A stretch of DNA of 64,000 nucleotides from Paraflavisolibacter caeni. Lineage in GTDB: Bacteria; Bacteroidota; Bacteroidia; Chitinophagales; Chitinophagaceae. The stretch lies in assembly GCF_025628885.1 (NCBI RefSeq), contig NZ_JAOTIF010000001.1:1-64000 (forward strand), read 5' to 3'. This document shows, piece after piece, positions 1 through 9,034 of this stretch (position 1 is the first letter of the stretch; each line of letters begins with the position of its first letter). A program made the position numbers and the translations under genes. The notes beneath the pieces are model-generated. The model saw only the letters and a list, made by a program, of their open reading frames with translations, did not search any database and had not been told where the DNA came from.

Positions 1-76
1 CCGAACAGAGAAGTTAAGCCCCCCATGGCCGATGGTACTGCACCCAAATGCGGGAGAGTAGGTAGCCGCCATTCTT
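1..76 (+). rRNA. rrf: 5S ribosomal RNA, 3' part
   Basis: The first bases (CCGAACAGAGAAGTTAAGCC, then GATGGTACTGC and GGGAGAGTAGGT) are the conserved helix III, loop and 3' arm of bacterial 5S rRNA. The 5' part lies outside the window, so this is the end of an rRNA operon read on the plus strand. The exact 3' end is estimated from the start of the terminator. Confidence 0.93.
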
Positions 77-80
77 ACTT

Positions 81-116
81 AACAGCCTTTCACACCCAAG
101 TGAAAGGCTGTTTGCT
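81..116 (+). terminator. rRNA operon terminator
   Basis: A perfect 13-bp inverted repeat, AACAGCCTTTCAC (81-93) and GTGAAAGGCTGTT (100-112), with a 6-nt loop and a short T-rich tail, lies directly after the 5S gene. It fits a Rho-independent terminator. Confidence 0.88.
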
Positions 117-278
117 TTTAACCCCCTCCCGAAATGCTCCCCAGCCCTGCCGGAGAATGATCCACTTTAATAATCTCTCAACAAAGTTGTATGACTTCTT
201 TTCTGAAAATCTTCTAATAGAATAAGTTTCAAGTCTAGTATTGATAGGAACAAAGAAGTAATTCGCTTATTATCTAAA

Positions 279-911
279 TCAGAAATCAAACTCTTTAACA
301 CTAGGATCATTCAATAACTTTTCAACAAATATTTGATGGTTTATTTTTTTCCCATTTACTATCCATGTGCCTATTATATCATCTTCTCTTTTTGATTTTT
401 TGAGTATTTTATAATGCAGCTTGTTTTCTTTAATTAATTGTTCATATTTATTAATTTCATTCTTCTTGTAAGAGCTTACAATTCTGTAAGTTCTTGACTG
501 ATTTTTGTAATCAATCCATTTCTCTAACTTAGTTAATAATAGTAAAGCTGCTAATACTACAGCCGTTGAAAATAAAACAAGTATATATTGACCAGCGGCG
601 ATGCCCATGCCTAATGCTGCAACCGACCATATAGTTGCAGCTGTAGTTAATCCATTGATGCGGTTTTCACTTTGAAAGATTACACCAGCACCTAAAAAGC
701 CAATACCTGTTACAATATTCGATGCAATTCTATCAGGACTATTATCTGTGATATAATAAGAGAATGTAGTAAATAGAAAAGAGCCTAGACAAATCAATAT
801 CATCGTCCGAAAACCTGCTGATTTATTTCTGTATTCCCTTTCAGCTCCAATCAGTCCACTAACTATAATGACTAACATTAATCTAAATAACAGAACTTCA
901 ATTGAAGGCAT
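279..911 (-). CDS. MgtC/SapB family membrane protein
   Basis: A 210-residue protein that begins with a hydrophobic segment carrying the MgtC family signature (SGLIGAEREYRNKSAGFRT), followed by further membrane segments (about 35-55, 63-80, 90-125) with GIGFLGAGVIF and GLTTAATIW, the conserved core of MgtC/SapB. A charged cytoplasmic tail of about 80 residues follows. MgtC proteins are linked to survival at low magnesium and to control of ATP synthase in pathogens; in environmental Bacteroidota the role is unknown. It lies 98 bp downstream of the ABC-F gene on the same strand and may be read with it. The ATG at 911 starts directly at the first membrane helix. Confidence 0.9.
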   Translation of the reverse strand: MPSIEVLLFRLMLVIIVSGLIGAEREYRNKSAGFRTMILICLGSFLFTTFSYYITDNSPDRIASNIVTGIGFLGAGVIFQSENRINGLTTAATIWSVAALGMGIAAGQYILVLFSTAVVLAALLLLTKLEKWIDYKNQSRTYRIVSSYKKNEINKYEQLIKENKLHYKILKKSKREDDIIGTWIVNGKKINHQIFVEKLLNDPSVKEFDF

Positions 912-1009
912 ATGAATAAAGTTGATTTTTACTGTTTTCTATGCTTCATATGTGGACAAGATAAATAGGATTTCAATCTTCAATAATGATGGAAAGCCAT
1001 ACTTTGTTT

Positions 1010-2890
1010 TTATGATGACATTTCACTGAGTTCGAGCCACCTCATTTCTTTTTCATCTATTGTATTGTTAATGACTCCTAATCGTTCCGAAAGGTTTTGC
1101 AACTCATCGTAAGGTAAGCTGGAATCATTAAGTTTGATATAAATTTCCTGACGTTCTTTTTCAAGTAAAGCGATTTCCTTTTCTAACATGTCAAATTCTC
1201 TTTGTTCTTTATAGGAAAGCTTCTTTTTTGATTTGGTGGCAGTATTACCGTTATCGATGATTGGCTCTGGTTTCTTTTCTTCTTTAATTTCATCTTCCTG
1301 TGCTTTTTGCCAATCCCGATATTGGGAATAATTGCCGGGGAAGTCACGAATTTGTCCTTCGCCTTCAAATACAAATAAATGATCTACAAGCCTGTCCATA
1401 AAATAGCGGTCGTGGCTAACAATTAGAAGGCAACCTCCGAACTCTGATAAAAAGTTTTCTAATACAGCTAATGTCGGTAGGTCTAAGTCGTTAGTTGGTT
1501 CATCTAATATTAGAAAGTTAGGATTTCGGAATAGAATAGTCAGTAGATGTAAACGACGCTTCTCTCCTCCACTCAATTTGCTGATATAGGTGTACTGCTG
1601 TTCTGGTGGAAAAAGAAACAAGTTGAGGAATTGTGACGCACTTAGCGAGCCTCCATTAGCCAGAGGAAAATTCTCTGCTATGTTTTTGACATACTCAATT
1701 ACGCGCATGTCTTCTTTAATTTCTAAGCCTTGTTGCGAATAGTTACCAAAAACTACCGTATCTCCAATGTTAATTTTACCACTGTCTGGTTGCTCAATAC
1801 CTTGAATAATATTGATGAAAGTAGACTTACCCGCACCATTTTTACCGACTATTCCTACCCGTTCACCTTTTTTAAATGTATAATCAAATCCTTGCAGTAT
1901 AACTTTTTCTCCAAAGCTTTTATAAACCTTTTTAAGTTCAGCAACTTTACCACCAAGACGGTTCATTTTGGCTTGCAATTGTAATTGCTCTTCCTGTATT
2001 TGCTGCTTTGCCTTTTTTTCTACTTCATAAAAGGCATCAATACGGCTTTTGCTTTTCGTGGTCCTGGCTTTTGGTTGTTTGCGCATCCATTCCAACTCTT
2101 TACGATACAGGTTACGAGCCTTATCAATAGACGCTGCTTCGCTATCTTCACGGGCTGCTTTTTTCTCCAGGAAGTTAGCATAGTCGCCTTTATAGACAAA
2201 CATTTCACTTCTGTCCAGTTCCCATATCTCATCACAGGCCGCATCCAGGAAATAGCGATCGTGAGTAACCAACAGGAGCGTTACATTTTCTTTATTCAGG
2301 TAGTGTTCCAGCCATTCAACCATTTGCACATCCAAGTGGTTGGTCGGTTCATCCATGATAAGCAGAACGTGCTTGTGTTCAAAGCCGATATCGATCAGGG
2401 TTTTGGCTAATGCTACCCGTTTGCGCTGTCCGCCACTTAGCGTGGTAACGTTTTGTTGCAAATGATGGATATTCAACTTGCCGAATATCTGTTTTACCTT
2501 GGCCTCAAAGTCCCAGGCATTCATTTCATCCATTTGAACAAGACAAGCTGCTATTTGCTGTTCATTCCCAGTATCAACTGCTGCTTCATATTGTTTGATG
2601 GCATTGATAACCGGATGGGAGTGGTGGAAGATATTGTCAAGGACAGATTTGTTTTCTTCCAACTTCGGTTCTTGCTCAAAAAAAGCAACATCTACATTTT
2701 TGTTTGTCCAAACCTTGCCTTCATCTACAAATTCCTTTCCTGCAATGATCTTGAGCAGGGTAGATTTACCTGCACCATTCCTTGCTACTAAAGCAATCTT
2801 ATCACCTTCTGAAATATGAAAAGAAATATTATCAAAAAGAGGTTTTATACCAAATGATTTCGAGATATTTTCTGCTGACACATAATGCAT
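1010..2890 (-). CDS. ABC-F family ATPase (Uup/EttA-like)
   Basis: A soluble tandem ATPase without membrane segments. Domain 1 has Walker A GARNGAGKST near residue 35, signature LSGGQRKRVALAK and Walker B LLIMDEPTNHLD. A charged linker (about 230-310) follows. Domain 2 has GIVGKNGAGKST, LSGGEKRRLHLL and LILDEPTNDLD. The last 80 residues are charged and predicted coiled coil, as in the Uup subgroup. ABC-F proteins act on ribosomes or, for Uup, also on branched DNA. I chose the ATG at 2890 (MHYVSAENISKSFG), which matches the family N-terminus and gives 626 residues; the longer frame to 2953 adds an unrelated hydrophobic stretch. Confidence 0.92.
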   Translation of the reverse strand: MHYVSAENISKSFGIKPLFDNISFHISEGDKIALVARNGAGKSTLLKIIAGKEFVDEGKVWTNKNVDVAFFEQEPKLEENKSVLDNIFHHSHPVINAIKQYEAAVDTGNEQQIAACLVQMDEMNAWDFEAKVKQIFGKLNIHHLQQNVTTLSGGQRKRVALAKTLIDIGFEHKHVLLIMDEPTNHLDVQMVEWLEHYLNKENVTLLLVTHDRYFLDAACDEIWELDRSEMFVYKGDYANFLEKKAAREDSEAASIDKARNLYRKELEWMRKQPKARTTKSKSRIDAFYEVEKKAKQQIQEEQLQLQAKMNRLGGKVAELKKVYKSFGEKVILQGFDYTFKKGERVGIVGKNGAGKSTFINIIQGIEQPDSGKINIGDTVVFGNYSQQGLEIKEDMRVIEYVKNIAENFPLANGGSLSASQFLNLFLFPPEQQYTYISKLSGGEKRRLHLLTILFRNPNFLILDEPTNDLDLPTLAVLENFLSEFGGCLLIVSHDRYFMDRLVDHLFVFEGEGQIRDFPGNYSQYRDWQKAQEDEIKEEKKPEPIIDNGNTATKSKKKLSYKEQREFDMLEKEIALLEKERQEIYIKLNDSSLPYDELQNLSERLGVINNTIDEKEMRWLELSEMSS

Positions 2891-3216
2891 AGAGCAAAAA
2901 TAAGCATTAAGAATTGAGCAGGAGAGGATGGTGGCCCAGGCAATGGGATGCAATATTCAAGCCTTTTGTATACTTCAAGAATGCGTCAGTATTTTGCTGC
3001 CAAACAACCTCTTTCTTTAAGTTCACTTATCCCTAGTCAATATGGATTGGCCGGAGGGGGACAAATTTGAATCGGCAGGCCTGCTCAAGATCAATCGGCG
3101 GAGAGAGGGCTTATTGATTTGATTTTTCAGTTAATTGAACAAGCTAATTAAAGGTCAAGAGATAGGTTTTGCACACAGATTACTTTATTTACTGAAAGGC
3201 ACTGAGTAGAATAAGA
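2891..3216. other. gene-free spacer upstream of the ABC-F gene
   Basis: This stretch has no convincing reading frame, tRNA or strong hairpin. It should hold the promoter of the leftward ABC-F gene, but I could not pick out an unambiguous TAnnTTTG box. Confidence 0.5.
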
Positions 3217-3240
3217 AAGCTCCCTTCCGGGAGCTTCTCT
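3217..3240 (-). terminator. terminator of the csbD-like gene
   Basis: Read on the minus strand, AAGCTCCC and GGGAGCTT form an 8-bp stem with a GGAA loop (3217-3236 on plus), followed by TCTTATTC. It lies a few bases after the stop of the CsbD-like gene. Confidence 0.75.
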
Positions 3241-3243
3241 AAT

Positions 3244-3450
3244 TTAAGGACGGCCACTTGGGCGGTCAAGGCCGCGTAGCCAGTCTATTACCTGTTCACG
3301 TGTTTTACCTAACTTGTTCTGTAAACGGCCATATAATTCTTCATCCTTTCCTTCTTCATATCTCAAATCGTCATCGGTAAGATCACCATGAGCTTGTTTA
3401 ATTTTACCTTTTAATTCATTCCATTTGCCTTTTAACTCTAATCTATCCAT
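3244..3450 (-). CDS. CsbD-family stress protein
   Basis: A 68-residue, highly charged protein with the CsbD family pattern: [23 protein letters not shown] near the start, then [22 protein letters not shown]. In Bacillus and E. coli (YjbJ) members are abundant general stress proteins of unknown mechanism. The C-terminus [12 protein letters not shown] is an extension beyond the usual ending. It stands alone, with its own terminator. Confidence 0.92.
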   Translation of the reverse strand: MDRLELKGKWNELKGKIKQAHGDLTDDDLRYEEGKDEELYGRLQNKLGKTREQVIDWLRGLDRPSGRP

Positions 3451-3708
3451 AATTAAAAGTTTAGTAATACTTCGGGTAAAAACTTCGTGCCAATTTTTGA
3501 GTTTACTGGTTTGTTAATTTAATGGGCATTTGAGATAAATAGGATAAAATAACTGTATTGGAGTTTGTGGCTGTTTTCAGAGGAAGTAAAAAATTAGGTA
3601 GTAACAGATCTCTATCATTAGAGGTTGATTTCATTTTTAAATGTTCATGATAGCCAGTTAAACTGCTTTCAGCGTATAGGCATAGGGAAATTGTATTATA
3701 CTCTAGTT

Positions 3709-4602
3709 CTATACTATACTGTTTCTGGGGAGCATGAGGTTGATGCAATGAGGATAGATTTCAGCTCTTATTTCTCTAAGCCGGCCTCTGTATTCACCGT
3801 CGACCTGGAAATAACTCTTTCTTAGAGAAGTAAGTGTAACTTTTTTGGTGTGGATGATCTCAATTTTTTCAGTGTCAAAAGTTTTATGTTTTAACAACAT
3901 TTTCAAGATTGTCCATAAGTGTAGTTTTCTTACCACAACTATTTCAAAAAGGCCATCGTCCAGTTTGCCAGAAGGATTGATTGAGGCGCCTGTACCGTAT
4001 TGACTGGCGTTGGCCAGGACAATCATATAAGCTTTCCGTTTTATTGTGACATTATCTGTAATTATAGTTGCATAGATTTTTTGTTTCTCCCATAAAACCC
4101 GGAAGATAGAGCGTGCATATCCCCACATTCCCCTTTTATTATAGCCGTGGAAATATTTAACCATCATGGCATTCAAGCCCATATCGCTGAGGTGGAGGCA
4201 AATTTCTTTTTTATTGATCAGTATGGCGTCGATTAATTGTGGCTGACCATGAACAATAATGTCTAGTGCCTCTTTCATGTTTATAGGAATGTTGAGTTCT
4301 TTTGCCATTCCATTGGCTGAGCCGGCCGGGATTATTCCCAGGATGTGGTCAGTTCCCTTCAGCATATCGGCCAGCAATTTCACGGTGCCATCGCCCCCTA
4401 CTGCTATTATTTTGTCGGGATTAGCTGACTTAACATGGTGTTGAATAGAGACTTTATCAGACTTGCCGTTGAGCAGGTAAAACTCAACGGTATGGGGAAG
4501 GTTTTTGAAGTAGTTCCTGATCTCTGCTTCTCTATTGTGCTTTTCTTTTCCGCCAGATACGGGATTAATGACAAATAATAATTTTTGCCTTTCGTCTTGC
4601 AT
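3709..4602 (-). CDS. diacylglycerol/sphingosine kinase-like lipid kinase (YegS/LCB5 family)
   Basis: A 297-residue cytoplasmic protein with the DAGK catalytic fold: FVINPVSGG at residues 9-17 (phosphate-binding start), VGGDGTVKLLADML around 67-80 (GGDG nucleotide-binding motif) and GIIPAGSANGMAKEL around 89-103. A C-terminal beta domain with SINPSGKLDDGLFEI and VDGEYRG follows. Members phosphorylate diacylglycerol, ceramide or related lipids; the substrate here is not known. It is divergent from an App1-type phosphatase gene 88 bp away, which suggests paired lipid phosphorylation and dephosphorylation (inference). Confidence 0.9.
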   Translation of the reverse strand: MQDERQKLLFVINPVSGGKEKHNREAEIRNYFKNLPHTVEFYLLNGKSDKVSIQHHVKSANPDKIIAVGGDGTVKLLADMLKGTDHILGIIPAGSANGMAKELNIPINMKEALDIIVHGQPQLIDAILINKKEICLHLSDMGLNAMMVKYFHGYNKRGMWGYARSIFRVLWEKQKIYATIITDNVTIKRKAYMIVLANASQYGTGASINPSGKLDDGLFEIVVVRKLHLWTILKMLLKHKTFDTEKIEIIHTKKVTLTSLRKSYFQVDGEYRGRLREIRAEIYPHCINLMLPRNSIV

Positions 4603-4690
4603 GTTTATTGCATTTGATTTAATGTAAATGGCGAACCTGTGAAAGGCATTTTACATTAAAGCATTAGGGTATACAATTTACGATTTGTAA

Positions 4691-5803
4691 ATGACCATTC
4701 ACTATTCACTATCGGTTATTAACCAATTACGTGTTATGCAAATCAGTAACCAGAAATATAGCAATAAAAAAAGTTGGTCTACACTAGTGCTTAATTGGTT
4801 TGGGCTGACGAACGAACCTGTTATCAAAGTGTATCATGGTTATGGGCATCCGGAGCAGATGGTGATTTATGGCCACGTACTCCGCCTAGGACCTTTACCC
4901 AGGAAAAAATATAAGAGAGGAATGCTTCATAACACTGTTGCATTGCTAAGAATGTTTTTTGTAAAGCCTTTAGGAGGAGCTACCGTTCATATGGAGTGGG
5001 AAGGGATAGAGCATACTGTTCATACAGATACTGACGGATTCTTCAGGTTTTGTTGGGTAGACCAGCCTCCACTATTACACGGGTGGCATGAAATGCATGT
5101 CAAATTGAGGGACAAGCATGGAAATGAAAAAGCCAAGGGTTCCGGGGCTATTTACATACCTTATGAGACGCAGTATGGTTTTATTTCTGATATAGATGAT
5201 ACATTCCTGATCTCACATTCGGCGAACCTGCGCAAGCGGTTGTATGTGCTATTTACCCATAATGCAAGGAGCCGCAAGCCGTTTGAGGGTGTTGTCAAGC
5301 ATTATCAATTACTTGCAAAAGGCAATACGGAAGGTAATGCTCCCAATCCTTTCTTTTATGTTTCTAGCAGCGAGTGGAATCTCTATGATTATATTCTGGA
5401 ATTTACGACCATTAATGGGATACCGCGAGGCGTATTTCTGCTTAATGTGCTGAAGCCATTCCGCCAATTGTTTAAGACGGGACAAAATAATCACCATACC
5501 AAGTTCATGCGGATCGTGCGTATTCTGGAAGCTTACCCCAGTCAGCAGTTTATTTTACTGGGGGACAGCTCGCAAATGGATCCATTTATCTATGCGTCAA
5601 TTGTAGAACATTTTCCAAACAGGATCCATGCAGTGTATATCAGGGATGTTCATCCTAAGAACAGGGAAAAAGTGGTTCAGGTGCTTGATAAAATAGAAGC
5701 GTCGGGGGTACCCTGTTGCTTTTTTGAACATAGTGAGGAAGCAATTGAGCATTCGAAGGCAATAGGACTGATTGGAGAAGCGGAAATGGCAGTAGGGAGT
5801 TAG
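4691..5803 (+). CDS. App1-type phosphatase domain protein (DUF2183)
   Basis: A 370-residue protein. Its C-terminal two thirds match the App1 phosphatidate phosphatase catalytic domain, a HAD-like fold: GFISDIDDTFLISHS near residue 162 (catalytic DxDxT), FYVSSSEWNLYDYI near 222, HHTKFMRIVRIL near 270 and FILLGDSSQMDPFIY near 292. The N-terminal part is beta-rich (VYHGYGHPEQMVIYGHVL, then a DTDGFFRF segment). In yeast App1 hydrolyses phosphatidate and diacylglycerol pyrophosphate. No signal peptide is seen. An internal ATG at 4736 is an alternative start. It is divergent from the lipid kinase gene. Confidence 0.87.
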   Translation: MTIHYSLSVINQLRVMQISNQKYSNKKSWSTLVLNWFGLTNEPVIKVYHGYGHPEQMVIYGHVLRLGPLPRKKYKRGMLHNTVALLRMFFVKPLGGATVHMEWEGIEHTVHTDTDGFFRFCWVDQPPLLHGWHEMHVKLRDKHGNEKAKGSGAIYIPYETQYGFISDIDDTFLISHSANLRKRLYVLFTHNARSRKPFEGVVKHYQLLAKGNTEGNAPNPFFYVSSSEWNLYDYILEFTTINGIPRGVFLLNVLKPFRQLFKTGQNNHHTKFMRIVRILEAYPSQQFILLGDSSQMDPFIYASIVEHFPNRIHAVYIRDVHPKNREKVVQVLDKIEASGVPCCFFEHSEEAIEHSKAIGLIGEAEMAVGS

Positions 5804-5912
5804 GGGTGGTGATGAGCATTTACTAAGTGAAGCGTAGGCCGGTATAAGGGAGTATATACTGGCATAATGTTTTAAGATTTATCGGCTATTCTATCATTAA
5901 TTTTTAGTTCAT

Positions 5913-6410
5913 ATGGAGAAGAACCTTCAGGAACAGGAAGCTTTGAATAAATTCAAGAAGCTTGTTAAGGACATCAATGTGTGTATGTTCATTACTCATA
6001 ACAAGAATGGCGATCATACACGTCCGATGGCGACAATAGAAGTTGAGGACAGTGGCACACTATGGTTTTTTAGTGATATACGTTCTATCAAGGTAGAGGA
6101 GGTAAGTACAGATCATTCTGTGCATCTTGTTTATGCGCATCCAGGGAAGGACAGTTACCTGGATGTCTGGGGTAAGGCACAGGTTGTTACAGACCGACAG
6201 GTTATGAAAGACAAATGGTCGCCTGTGGTAAAAGCCTGGTTTCCACAAGGGGCTGATGATCCTAACTTATGTCTTCTGAGTGTGCAGCCACAGAATTGCT
6301 ATTATTGGGATGCCGAAACGGGGAAGATGGTGCAGTTCTTTAAAATAGCCGCGTCGGTGGTAACAGGACAAAGGCTGGCAGACGGAGCTGAGGGCACATT
6401 GAAGATATGA
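5913..6410 (+). CDS. pyridoxamine 5'-phosphate oxidase family protein (general stress protein 26-like)
   Basis: A 165-residue single-domain split barrel. NVCMFITHNKNGDHTRPMATIEV and GTLWFFSDIRSIKVEEV are typical of the FMN- or F420-binding stress protein subgroup, distinct from true PdxH (which is present at 61133-61777). The conserved ending includes NCYYWDAETGKMV. Such proteins bind flavin; their reactions are mostly unknown. It converges on the histidine kinase gene with only 15 bp between stops. Confidence 0.87.
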   Translation: MEKNLQEQEALNKFKKLVKDINVCMFITHNKNGDHTRPMATIEVEDSGTLWFFSDIRSIKVEEVSTDHSVHLVYAHPGKDSYLDVWGKAQVVTDRQVMKDKWSPVVKAWFPQGADDPNLCLLSVQPQNCYYWDAETGKMVQFFKIAASVVTGQRLADGAEGTLKI

Positions 6411-6425
6411 TGAGGGCATACAACC

Positions 6426-7499
6426 TTAAAAGTTTTTCGGCTGGATGGACTGGTCTTTCCTGGCGTCGAGGGTGAAGCCTACGGTGGTACCTACGTTTTC
6501 TTTGCTGCGGATATGAATGCTATGTCCGTGGGCTTCTATGATATGCTTGCAAATAGCCAGTCCTAAACCACTACCGGTAATATTGCGGCTGCGCCCTTCC
6601 TGGGTACGGTAAAAACGTTCAAACACGCGTAAGAGGTGCTGTTCAGGAATGCCCATACCGTCGTCGCTTATTTCTATCAAAACATTTTTCTCATCTGTAT
6701 TGTAAACGCTGGCAACGATAGAACCGTTTACTTTGCCATACTTGATTGAGTTTTCAATAAGGTTTACAACTACCTGTTGAATTTTGTCCTTATCAGCAAA
6801 TACTACACGGGGCTGTTCACAACCTTTTTTGAAGGAAAAGGAGATTTGCTGCTGTTCAGCTTTTATGAAAAGGCCTTCATAAGCTTCGCGAATGACATCC
6901 TGTATTACGAAATTGCGCTTGTTCAATTTCAACTCGCCACGTTCTAGCCTGGAAATTTCGTCAAGGTCCTGTATCAGGTTTGCCAGTCTCTCCACATTGC
7001 GACTAGCTTTTTCCAAAAAGCGTCGATTGATATCCGGGTTTTCCATAGCACCCTGTAGGAGTGTATCAATATATCCCTGTATAGCAAACACCGGGGTTTT
7101 GAATTCGTGCGAAAGGTTTTGTAAAAACTCTTTTCTGAATATTTCGTTTTTCCTCAGGCTCTCAATTTCCTGTTTTTGCTGAACGGCCCAGGCTTCAGCA
7201 TCTTCCCGAACTTCATCAATACTTTTCTGTGGCAGGATGTATTTATAATACATTTCTTCCTTCTTGCTGGCCTTAGTGCGGTAAATAATTTTATAAATCA
7301 ATTTGATCTTCCGGTAAATGAATTGTTGAAAGATGAAGTCTACCAACAAGTACACACCAGTAAATACAATTACAAAAGAAATGATAGTTGCTTCCCAACT
7401 TTTTTGTAACATTCCAATACCCATAGCAACAGGAATTGAAATAATAAGAGCAGTAAGGGCTGAGAGCTGACGGGGAGAAAAGTTTTTTGCACTAAGCAT
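6426..7499 (-). CDS. sensor histidine kinase, PhoR-like
   Basis: A 357-residue membrane kinase. Two N-terminal membrane helices (about 11-31 and 36-58) are separated by a very short loop, so there is no real periplasmic sensor. A coiled linker leads to the H-box (FLQNLSHEFKTPVFAIQGY, near residue 130), then the N-box (NLIENSIKYG), G1 (SDDGMGIP), F (FERFYR) and G2 (GSGLGLAICKHI). The ATG at 7499 is preferred over the longer frame to 7514. The response regulator lies upstream on the same strand, 242 bp away, so the pair is probably co-regulated. Confidence 0.93.
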   Translation of the reverse strand: MLSAKNFSPRQLSALTALIISIPVAMGIGMLQKSWEATIISFVIVFTGVYLLVDFIFQQFIYRKIKLIYKIIYRTKASKKEEMYYKYILPQKSIDEVREDAEAWAVQQKQEIESLRKNEIFRKEFLQNLSHEFKTPVFAIQGYIDTLLQGAMENPDINRRFLEKASRNVERLANLIQDLDEISRLERGELKLNKRNFVIQDVIREAYEGLFIKAEQQQISFSFKKGCEQPRVVFADKDKIQQVVVNLIENSIKYGKVNGSIVASVYNTDEKNVLIEISDDGMGIPEQHLLRVFERFYRTQEGRSRNITGSGLGLAICKHIIEAHGHSIHIRSKENVGTTVGFTLDARKDQSIQPKNF

Positions 7500-7741
7500 A
7501 ATCAAAAAGTACAATGTGATGGTTGGGTACGAAGTAAATTATTAATAATAAGGGTATAAGTTACGATGTTAAGGCCAAAATTGTATAAGGATTGATGATG
7601 ATGAATCACAAACCGCAGGATCAAAGAAATAGTGAAACGTGAAAGGAAAAAGGAACAAGTTGCAAGGAATAATATTGAAAATAATCAATGTCTCCTAATT
7701 AATGCATGATGTTCAATAGCCCTAATTGGTTATTCCTGATT

Positions 7742-8419
7742 TTATATTTCAAATTTATATCCCACTCCTTTTACTGTTGTTATACAATCAATGCCGAGCT
7801 TTTGGCGGATTTTCCGGATGTGCACGTCGATGGTGCGGTCGCCAACGATTACTTCATTACCCCATACCTGACTTAGAATTTCGTTGCGCAGGAAAACGCG
7901 GCCGGGTTTGGTGGCGAGCAGATATAGCAATTCAAATTCTTTTTTAGCCAGGATGATCTCTTGTCCGTTGTACTCAACAATGAATTTTTCAGGGTCGATG
8001 ATGAGACCATCTACCTTAATAATAGCATTTTCTGGTTCTTTGATCCTACGGAAAAGTGATTGAACCTTGCTCAGGAAGACTTTGGGACTGATGGGTTTGC
8101 TGAGGTAGTCATCGGCACCAGTAGTGAGCCCTTTGATTTGAGTAGCTTCATCATTCAAGGCTGTCAAAAATAGGATCAAGGTTTCTTTAAAGGCAGGCTG
8201 CGCCCGTAATATTTCGCAAACTTCAACACCATTTTTGCGTGGCATCATGATGTCCAGGATCACCATTTCGGGTTGGGTTTGTTTTGCTTTTTCAAGTGCC
8301 TCATCACCGTCCTTGGCCGTTGTTACGTCATAGCCTTCCTTTACCAAGTTGTACTTTAATATCTCTAATATATCCGGTTCGTCATCGGCAATTAACACTT
8401 TTCTTGCCTTAGTATTCAT
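7742..8419 (-). CDS. response regulator, OmpR/PhoB family
   Basis: A 225-residue two-domain regulator. The receiver domain has acidic pocket DDEP, phosphoacceptor DIMMPRKNG near residue 54, a switch Thr (LFLTALND) and the conserved Lys (YLSKPISPK). The winged-helix DNA-binding domain (about 130-225) ends in GDRTIDVHIRKIRQKLG and TVKGVGYKFEI. It is the partner of the adjacent kinase. Start chosen at 8419 (MNTKARKVLIADDEP); an upstream in-frame start would add eight residues. Confidence 0.94.
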   Translation of the reverse strand: MNTKARKVLIADDEPDILEILKYNLVKEGYDVTTAKDGDEALEKAKQTQPEMVILDIMMPRKNGVEVCEILRAQPAFKETLILFLTALNDEATQIKGLTTGADDYLSKPISPKVFLSKVQSLFRRIKEPENAIIKVDGLIIDPEKFIVEYNGQEIILAKKEFELLYLLATKPGRVFLRNEILSQVWGNEVIVGDRTIDVHIRKIRQKLGIDCITTVKGVGYKFEI

Positions 8420-8753
8420 TATCAACAGGTTTTCTTTGTTCACAAACGTACGAGAATTTGACTTCTATGGCTAGAAGTGATTTTCTGTTCACATAGAGTT
8501 AATATAAAATTAATAGAGAAGAGGGGAATGAGGAATGGTGAATGGTCATAGGTGAATGATGGATGGGGAGAGGGTAGATGATAGATTTGAGGTTTGGAGT
8601 TTGAAGTTTGGAGTTGGGAGTTGGGGGGCAAAACTTGGAGGGTGGGGGTTGGTTTTGTACCTTTAGGCTCAGCTCCATTGCCTCCGTTCAGGGCTTTCAG
8701 GGCGTTCTGCCTGCAGGTTGTTTTCCCCTATTTATGAACATTTGCTCAATTCT

Positions 8754-8792
8754 GATCGAAGGATAGTCGAAAGATAGTCGAAGGATGGTCGA
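8754..8792. repeat. 11-bp degenerate tandem repeat, block 1
   Basis: The element TCGA ends at 8759, 8770, 8781 and 8792, always 11 bp apart, within units like GGATAGTCGAA. Confidence 0.85.
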
Positions 8793-8809
8793 GGTAGCCT
8801 AGACTTAAG

Positions 8810-8864
8810 TACGGCTGATATACGGCTTAAGTACGGGTATAGTACGGCTCAAGTATGGAGTAGG
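8810..8864. repeat. 11-bp degenerate tandem repeat, block 2
   Basis: Units beginning TACGG (last one TATGG) start at 8810, 8821, 8832, 8843 and 8854, exactly 11 bp apart. A typical unit is TACGGCTTAAG. Confidence 0.87.
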
Positions 8865-8935
8865 CATCCAGTCAGCATGTGGTAAGTATGGTTCAGGGAT
8901 GAGTTAAGGGATTAGGGGGCAAAATCTGTTTCGTG

Positions 8936-9034
8936 CTTCAGGTATGCTTGAACTATACACCAGGGATACTGCTGGAATACTGTAGCCCTACTTTAGGTAT
9001 ACTTAAGGTATGCTTCAGGTATACTTAAGGTACG
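8936..9034. repeat. 11-bp degenerate tandem repeat, block 3 (nine units)
   Basis: Nine consecutive 11-mers fill 99 bp without a gap. The first and the last four follow CTTMAGGTAYR closely, for example CTTAAGGTATG at 9002-9012 and CTTCAGGTATA at 9013-9023. The middle four units (8947-8990) are more worn but keep the phase. AGGTA starts at 8995, 9006, 9017 and 9028. Confidence 0.88.

Noticed and set aside
25-225. 66-codon frame over the 5S gene
   Set aside because: It lies on rRNA and its terminator; no protein features.
8440-8631. 63-codon minus frame
   Set aside because: It follows the low-complexity purine-rich tract; no start context or family.
8754-9034. 11-bp repeats considered as a CRISPR array or decayed coding sequence
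   Set aside because: Units are too short and have no unique spacers; the period is not a multiple of three.
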